DNA from: an uncultured Clostridia bacterium
GTDB lineage: Bacteria; Bacillota_A; Clostridia; Christensenellales; CAG-138
Direction of reading: 5' to 3'
NCBI GenBank assembly: GCA_946623765.1
Contig: CAMORL010000080.1
Location: 1 to 7,372 of the forward strand
Length of the DNA: 7,372 nt
In this document: in pieces, positions 4,752-7,372 of the stretch
Layout: the number at the start of each line of letters is the position of its first letter
Numbering within the stretch: position 1 is the stretch's first letter
Translations under genes and position numbers: made by a program
The notes under the pieces: model-generated
Databases searched by the model: none
What the model was told of the DNA's origin: nothing
What the model saw: only the letters and a program-made list of their open reading frames with translations

Positions 4752-6599
4752 ATGCGTCGGATCAGAACGCGTCAGATTGCGTTTTCTGCGATGTTTACAG
4801 CATTGGCAGCGCTGCTTTCAATCTATCCGTTTACGTTTTATCTGCCCGATCTCAGCCGCATCACCTTCCGCGAGATCCCGATTTATCTCTGTTCCTTCAC
4901 GCTCGGTCCCGTATGGGGCGGGCTGTGCGCGTTTGCATCCGATCTCATCGGAACGTTTATCAGCAATTCGGGCAACGCATGGAACCCGATGTTCGCGCTG
5001 TCCGCCGTGCTCAGCGGCGTCCTGCCGGGGCTGCTGTTCCACTATGTGTTCAAAAGAGAAAAGCTTACGCTGAATATAACCCTGTCGATCGTTCCGGTCA
5101 ATATCGCCGTATCCCTGTTTCTGACGACGCTCTGGTTTCAGATCCTCGGCTATACGGGCGGCATGCCGTTCTGGGCATACCTGCTGATCCGGAGACTGTG
5201 GCTCGTCGCGATCATGACGGTGATTCAGATCTTAGCCGTACGGCTGCTGTACCCGGTCGTACGGCTGCTGTACCCGATCGTTCTGAAAGAAGGGCATTCA
5301 AGGAGGAAAGCAATCATGACATACGAAGAAGCGATCGCCTATATTCACGGCATGTACTGGCGCGGCTCAAAGCTCGGACTGGTGCGCGTGACCGAGCTCT
5401 GCGAGCTGCTTGGCAATCCGCAGAACAAACTGAAATTCATCCACGTCGCGGGGACGAACGGCAAGGGTTCGACCTGTGCGATGCTGTCCCGAATCCTTAC
5501 GTCGCAGGGATACAGGACCGGGTTGTTCGTTTCGCCCTACGTGGACCGGTTCAACGAACGCATTCAGTTCAACAACGAGCCGATCGCGGACGACGAGCTC
5601 TGTGAGATCATCACGGAACTGAAGCCTGTCGTCGAATCCATGGAGAACGCGCCGACCGAATTCGAGGTCATCACGGCAGCGGCGTTTCTGTACTATGTCC
5701 GCAAGAAGTGTGATTACGTCGTTCTCGAGGTAGGTCTGGGCGGCGAACTGGATTCCACCAACATCATCAAAACGCCGCTTTTGTCGATCATCACGGCGAT
5801 TGATTACGACCATATGCACATCCTCGGCGATACAATTCAGGAGATTGCTTCCGCGAAAGCCGGCATCATCAAGGACGACGGCACCGTGCTGTTTTACGGA
5901 CAGCATCCGGACGCGCTCCCGGTGATCGAAGCGGCATGCGAAAAGCATCACGCGTGCCTGCACGTCGTCGACCGTTCCACGCTGAAAGAGGGGACGTACG
6001 ACCTGCACGGGCAGACGTTCGATTATAAGGATTACCGCGATCTCAAACTCGGTCTTTTGGGCAAGTATCAGATGTGCAACGCCGCAACGGTCGTCGACGC
6101 GGTCGAACTGCTGCGTGAACAGGGCGTGGAGATTTCGGACGAAGCGCTGCGCACCGGACTCCGGGAGACCGTATGGCCTGCGCGCTTCGAGCTCTTAAGA
6201 GAGGATCCGCCGTTCTTTGTGGACGGGGGACACAACCCGCACGGCGTCCGCGGCACGGTGGAAACCTATCAGCGCCTGTTCCCGGAAACAAAGGCAAAGA
6301 TCGTCATGGGCATGATGCGCGACAAGGATGTTTCGCAGTCCGTCAAACTTCTGCTGCCGATCGCAAAGACGTTTTACACCGTGAGACCGGATAACGACCG
6401 CGCAATGCCGGCGGAAGAGCTTGCGGAGCTGATCCGCTCGTTCGGGGCTGAGGCGACGCCGTTCGATACGGTTGCCGCCGCGGTGGAAACCGCGTGCGAA
6501 GGCGAGGGACCCGTGCTTGCGGTCGGATCGCTGTATATGGCGGGCGAAGTGCATCAGGCGTTTCGCGCATTGACGACGGCGGGAGGAACGGACGCATGA
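4752..6599 (+). CDS. folT/folC: FolT-FolC in-frame fusion (folate ECF S component + folylpolyglutamate synthase)
   Basis: One uninterrupted frame of 615 residues joins two folate proteins. Residues 1-188 are the substrate-binding S component of an ECF folate importer. It has an N-terminal RTRQIAFSAMFTALAALLS helix with the AxxxA motif (Ala13-Ala17) that S components use to dock on EcfT, then SRITFREIPIYL, LGPVWGGLCAFASDLIG, NPMFALSAVLSGVLPG and a last helix near 143-168; about six helices in all. Residues 189-615 are FolC, described in the next entry. The start at 4752 is fixed by AGGAGG at 4739-4744 and by the promoter ending at 4723. The energising EcfA/A'/T genes are absent, so a shared module elsewhere is expected. 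S-component C-termini are cytoplasmic, so a fused FolC would be on the right side. The junction (177-188, VLKEGHSRRKAI) translates the FolC ribosome binding site, which suggests a lost folT stop rather than a designed linker. A single sequencing error could also explain it. Confidence 0.8.
   Translation: MRRIRTRQIAFSAMFTALAALLSIYPFTFYLPDLSRITFREIPIYLCSFTLGPVWGGLCAFASDLIGTFISNSGNAWNPMFALSAVLSGVLPGLLFHYVFKREKLTLNITLSIVPVNIAVSLFLTTLWFQILGYTGGMPFWAYLLIRRLWLVAIMTVIQILAVRLLYPVVRLLYPIVLKEGHSRRKAIMTYEEAIAYIHGMYWRGSKLGLVRVTELCELLGNPQNKLKFIHVAGTNGKGSTCAMLSRILTSQGYRTGLFVSPYVDRFNERIQFNNEPIADDELCEIITELKPVVESMENAPTEFEVITAAAFLYYVRKKCDYVVLEVGLGGELDSTNIIKTPLLSIITAIDYDHMHILGDTIQEIASAKAGIIKDDGTVLFYGQHPDALPVIEAACEKHHACLHVVDRSTLKEGTYDLHGQTFDYKDYRDLKLGLLGKYQMCNAATVVDAVELLREQGVEISDEALRTGLRETVWPARFELLREDPPFFVDGGHNPHGVRGTVETYQRLFPETKAKIVMGMMRDKDVSQSVKLLLPIAKTFYTVRPDNDRAMPAEELAELIRSFGAEATPFDTVAAAVETACEGEGPVLAVGSLYMAGEVHQAFRALTTAGGTDA
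5238..5279 (+). repeat. 21-bp tandem duplication at the end of folT
   Basis: Copies at 5238-5258 and 5259-5279 share GTACGGCTGCTGTACCCG and differ at one base (G5256 against A5277). They encode VRLLYPV and VRLLYPI, repeating the end of the last membrane helix. The unit is a multiple of three, so the frame is kept. It lies just before the FolT-FolC junction. Confidence 0.9.
5300..5318 (+). promoter_or_regulatory. Internal ribosome binding site and start codon for folC
   Basis: AAGGAGG (5300-5306), nine bases, then ATG (5316-5318). This is a near-perfect Shine-Dalgarno and spacing inside the open FolT-FolC frame, exactly where FolC homology begins. It indicates that free FolC is probably made from the same mRNA whatever happens to the upstream frame. 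Confidence 0.85.
5316..6599 (+). CDS. folC: Folylpolyglutamate synthase / dihydrofolate synthase (internal start)
   Basis: A 427-residue Mur-ligase-family enzyme that joins glutamate to folates with ATP, which keeps them in the cell; many bacterial FolC also make dihydrofolate from dihydropteroate. The length is normal for FolC, supporting the start at 5316. Visible signatures are LGNPQ (32-36), the ATP P-loop HVAGTNGKGST (43-53, Lys50), SPYVDRFNERI (73-83), TEFEVITAAAF (114-124), EVGLGGELDSTN (138-149), DYDHMHILGDT then KAGIIK (163-186), GKYQMCNAA (249-257), WPARFELL (287-294) and DGGHNP (303-308). Two family positions differ from the common form: LGGE where LGGR is usual, and DGGHNP where DGAHNP is usual. 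The frame is also open upstream into FolT, so the enzyme may exist free and as a membrane-bound fusion. The stop overlaps the next ATG (ATGA), so the phosphatase gene is coupled. FolT then FolC is a logical pair: uptake, then retention. Confidence 0.93.
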   Translation: MTYEEAIAYIHGMYWRGSKLGLVRVTELCELLGNPQNKLKFIHVAGTNGKGSTCAMLSRILTSQGYRTGLFVSPYVDRFNERIQFNNEPIADDELCEIITELKPVVESMENAPTEFEVITAAAFLYYVRKKCDYVVLEVGLGGELDSTNIIKTPLLSIITAIDYDHMHILGDTIQEIASAKAGIIKDDGTVLFYGQHPDALPVIEAACEKHHACLHVVDRSTLKEGTYDLHGQTFDYKDYRDLKLGLLGKYQMCNAATVVDAVELLREQGVEISDEALRTGLRETVWPARFELLREDPPFFVDGGHNPHGVRGTVETYQRLFPETKAKIVMGMMRDKDVSQSVKLLLPIAKTFYTVRPDNDRAMPAEELAELIRSFGAEATPFDTVAAAVETACEGEGPVLAVGSLYMAGEVHQAFRALTTAGGTDA

Positions 6600-7372
6600 A
6601 GCTGCTCGCGCTTGACATTGACGATACGCTGGTTTCGACCGGAAAACTGCCGAGTGAACGGCTGAAGAAGGCGATCCGCCTTGCGGAGGCGCACGGCGTC
6701 ACGATCGTGCTTGCCACGGGACGCGGGTTTCTCGGCACCAAACAGATCCGGGACGCGCTTTCGGTATACGGACCTTTGATTCATTACGGCGGCGCAATGG
6801 TTTCCGACGGCAGAACCGGAGAGCATTTCTTCGTCAACTATCTCCGTCCCGAGGATGTTGTGACCGCATTTGCGATCGCCGATTCCTTCGGCTTTCACGC
6901 GCAGATCTATGAAGAGGATACGGTTATCTTCCGGAAGGAAAACGCGTTCACAAAGCAGTATACAGGCATTCTGAATCTGCCGTTTATCGAGGATCCCGAC
7001 CTATTATACCGCCCGCTTGACAACGTTCCGAAGGTGCTGTACGCGGTCGATCCGAAACGCGAAGCGGAGTTTTACAAGGAAGTTCGCGCGCTGCTTCCGA
7101 AGCATCTTTCGGTGCTCTGCTCGAAGCCCGGATTTATCGAAATCGGATCGGTTTCCTCCACGAAAGGCTCTGCGCTCCGGAAAGTCGCAGCAATGCTCGA
7201 TATTCCGCGGGAAGAGGTCACCGCAATCGGCGACAATACGCTCGATCTCGATATGATCGAATGGGCGGGAACCGGCGTCTGCGTCGCGAATGCCAATCCG
7301 CAGGTCAAAGAAAAAGCCGATCTTGTGATCGGCTCCTGTGACGACGACGGTGTCGCAAAATATCTGGAATCC
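6596..7372 (+). CDS. Cof-type HAD-IIB family phosphatase (3' end cut by window)
   Basis: 259 residues are visible. The last lines (DDDGVAKYLES) are the usual C-terminal element of Cof proteins, so probably only a few residues are missing. HAD phosphatases remove phosphate from small metabolites through an aspartyl-phosphate. Motif I is LDIDDTL with nucleophile Asp7 and acid/base Asp9. Motif II is Thr41 in ATGRG. Motif III is Lys190 in STKGSAL. Motif IV is GDNTLDLDM with Asp213 and Asp217. The HAD-IIB cap lies at about 80-180. Two common family positions differ: the 'NGA' after motif II is YGGAMV (64-68), and motif IV has Leu216 where Asn is usual (GDxxND). The ATG overlaps the folC stop by four bases, with GGAGG nine bases upstream, so it is in the folate operon. 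Its substrate cannot be told from the sequence; a role in folate or cofactor turnover is only suggested by context. Confidence 0.93.
   Translation, partial: MKLLALDIDDTLVSTGKLPSERLKKAIRLAEAHGVTIVLATGRGFLGTKQIRDALSVYGPLIHYGGAMVSDGRTGEHFFVNYLRPEDVVTAFAIADSFGFHAQIYEEDTVIFRKENAFTKQYTGILNLPFIEDPDLLYRPLDNVPKVLYAVDPKREAEFYKEVRALLPKHLSVLCSKPGFIEIGSVSSTKGSALRKVAAMLDIPREEVTAIGDNTLDLDMIEWAGTGVCVANANPQVKEKADLVIGSCDDDGVAKYLES

Noticed and set aside
5367..6008. A 213-codon minus-strand open frame opposite folC.
   Set aside because: Antisense shadow of a gene with complete FolC motifs; no Shine-Dalgarno or promoter.
6999..7012. TATTAT/TATACC-like word inside the HAD gene as an internal promoter.
   Set aside because: No -35 at suitable distance and it lies within conserved coding sequence.
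1..7372. A mobile, phage-defence or CRISPR system.
   Set aside because: No transposase, integrase, nuclease, toxin-antitoxin, spaced repeats or terminal inverted repeats are visible; every gene but two fits housekeeping families.

Overview
The window looks like chromosomal core DNA from an uncultured member of the Clostridia (Firmicutes). The evidence is strong AGGAGG-type ribosome binding sites, sigma-A promoters in short AT-rich gaps, GC-rich coding DNA preferring GCG, ATC, CTG and GAC codons, the NifS/NifU pair, and an ECF-type folate transporter S component. Genus cannot be named. No tRNA, rRNA, CRISPR array or insertion sequence is visible, and no gap without a gene exceeds about 220 bases.

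Layout. (1) 1-583, plus strand: the last 62 codons of a NifS-type cysteine desulfurase, then a complete NifU/IscU-type Fe-S scaffold whose start overlaps the nifS stop (TAATG). An intrinsic terminator follows. (2) 721-870, plus strand: an unrecognised 49-residue peptide with one hydrophobic segment and a basic tail. It converges on the next operon, and the two share a perfect 12-bp hairpin. (3) 3231-919, minus strand: cysS (cysteinyl-tRNA synthetase), then a 296-residue membrane protein of unknown function carrying a twice-repeated glycine/cysteine motif. (4) 3292-3365: two near-consensus sigma-A promoters back to back, one for cysS and one for the next gene. (5) 3451-4572, plus strand: a signal-peptide protein with a cohesin-like domain, a long Pro/Thr linker, one C-terminal membrane helix and an acidic tail, closed by a strong terminator. 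(6) 4752 to the end, plus strand: a folate gene FolT (ECF S component) that runs without a stop into FolC (folylpolyglutamate/dihydrofolate synthase), then a Cof-type HAD phosphatase overlapping by ATGA and cut by the window edge.

How they work together. NifS supplies sulfur from cysteine and NifU builds Fe-S clusters on it. CysS uses cysteine for translation, but it is on the opposite strand with its own promoter. FolT imports folate and FolC adds glutamates that trap it inside the cell, so the two halves are successive steps of one pathway.

The most notable feature is the continuous FolT-FolC reading frame. It contains an excellent internal ribosome binding site and ATG exactly at the expected FolC start, so the locus could make both a 615-residue membrane-tethered fusion and a free 427-residue FolC. 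The 296-residue membrane protein and the cohesin-like protein are the least explained genes.
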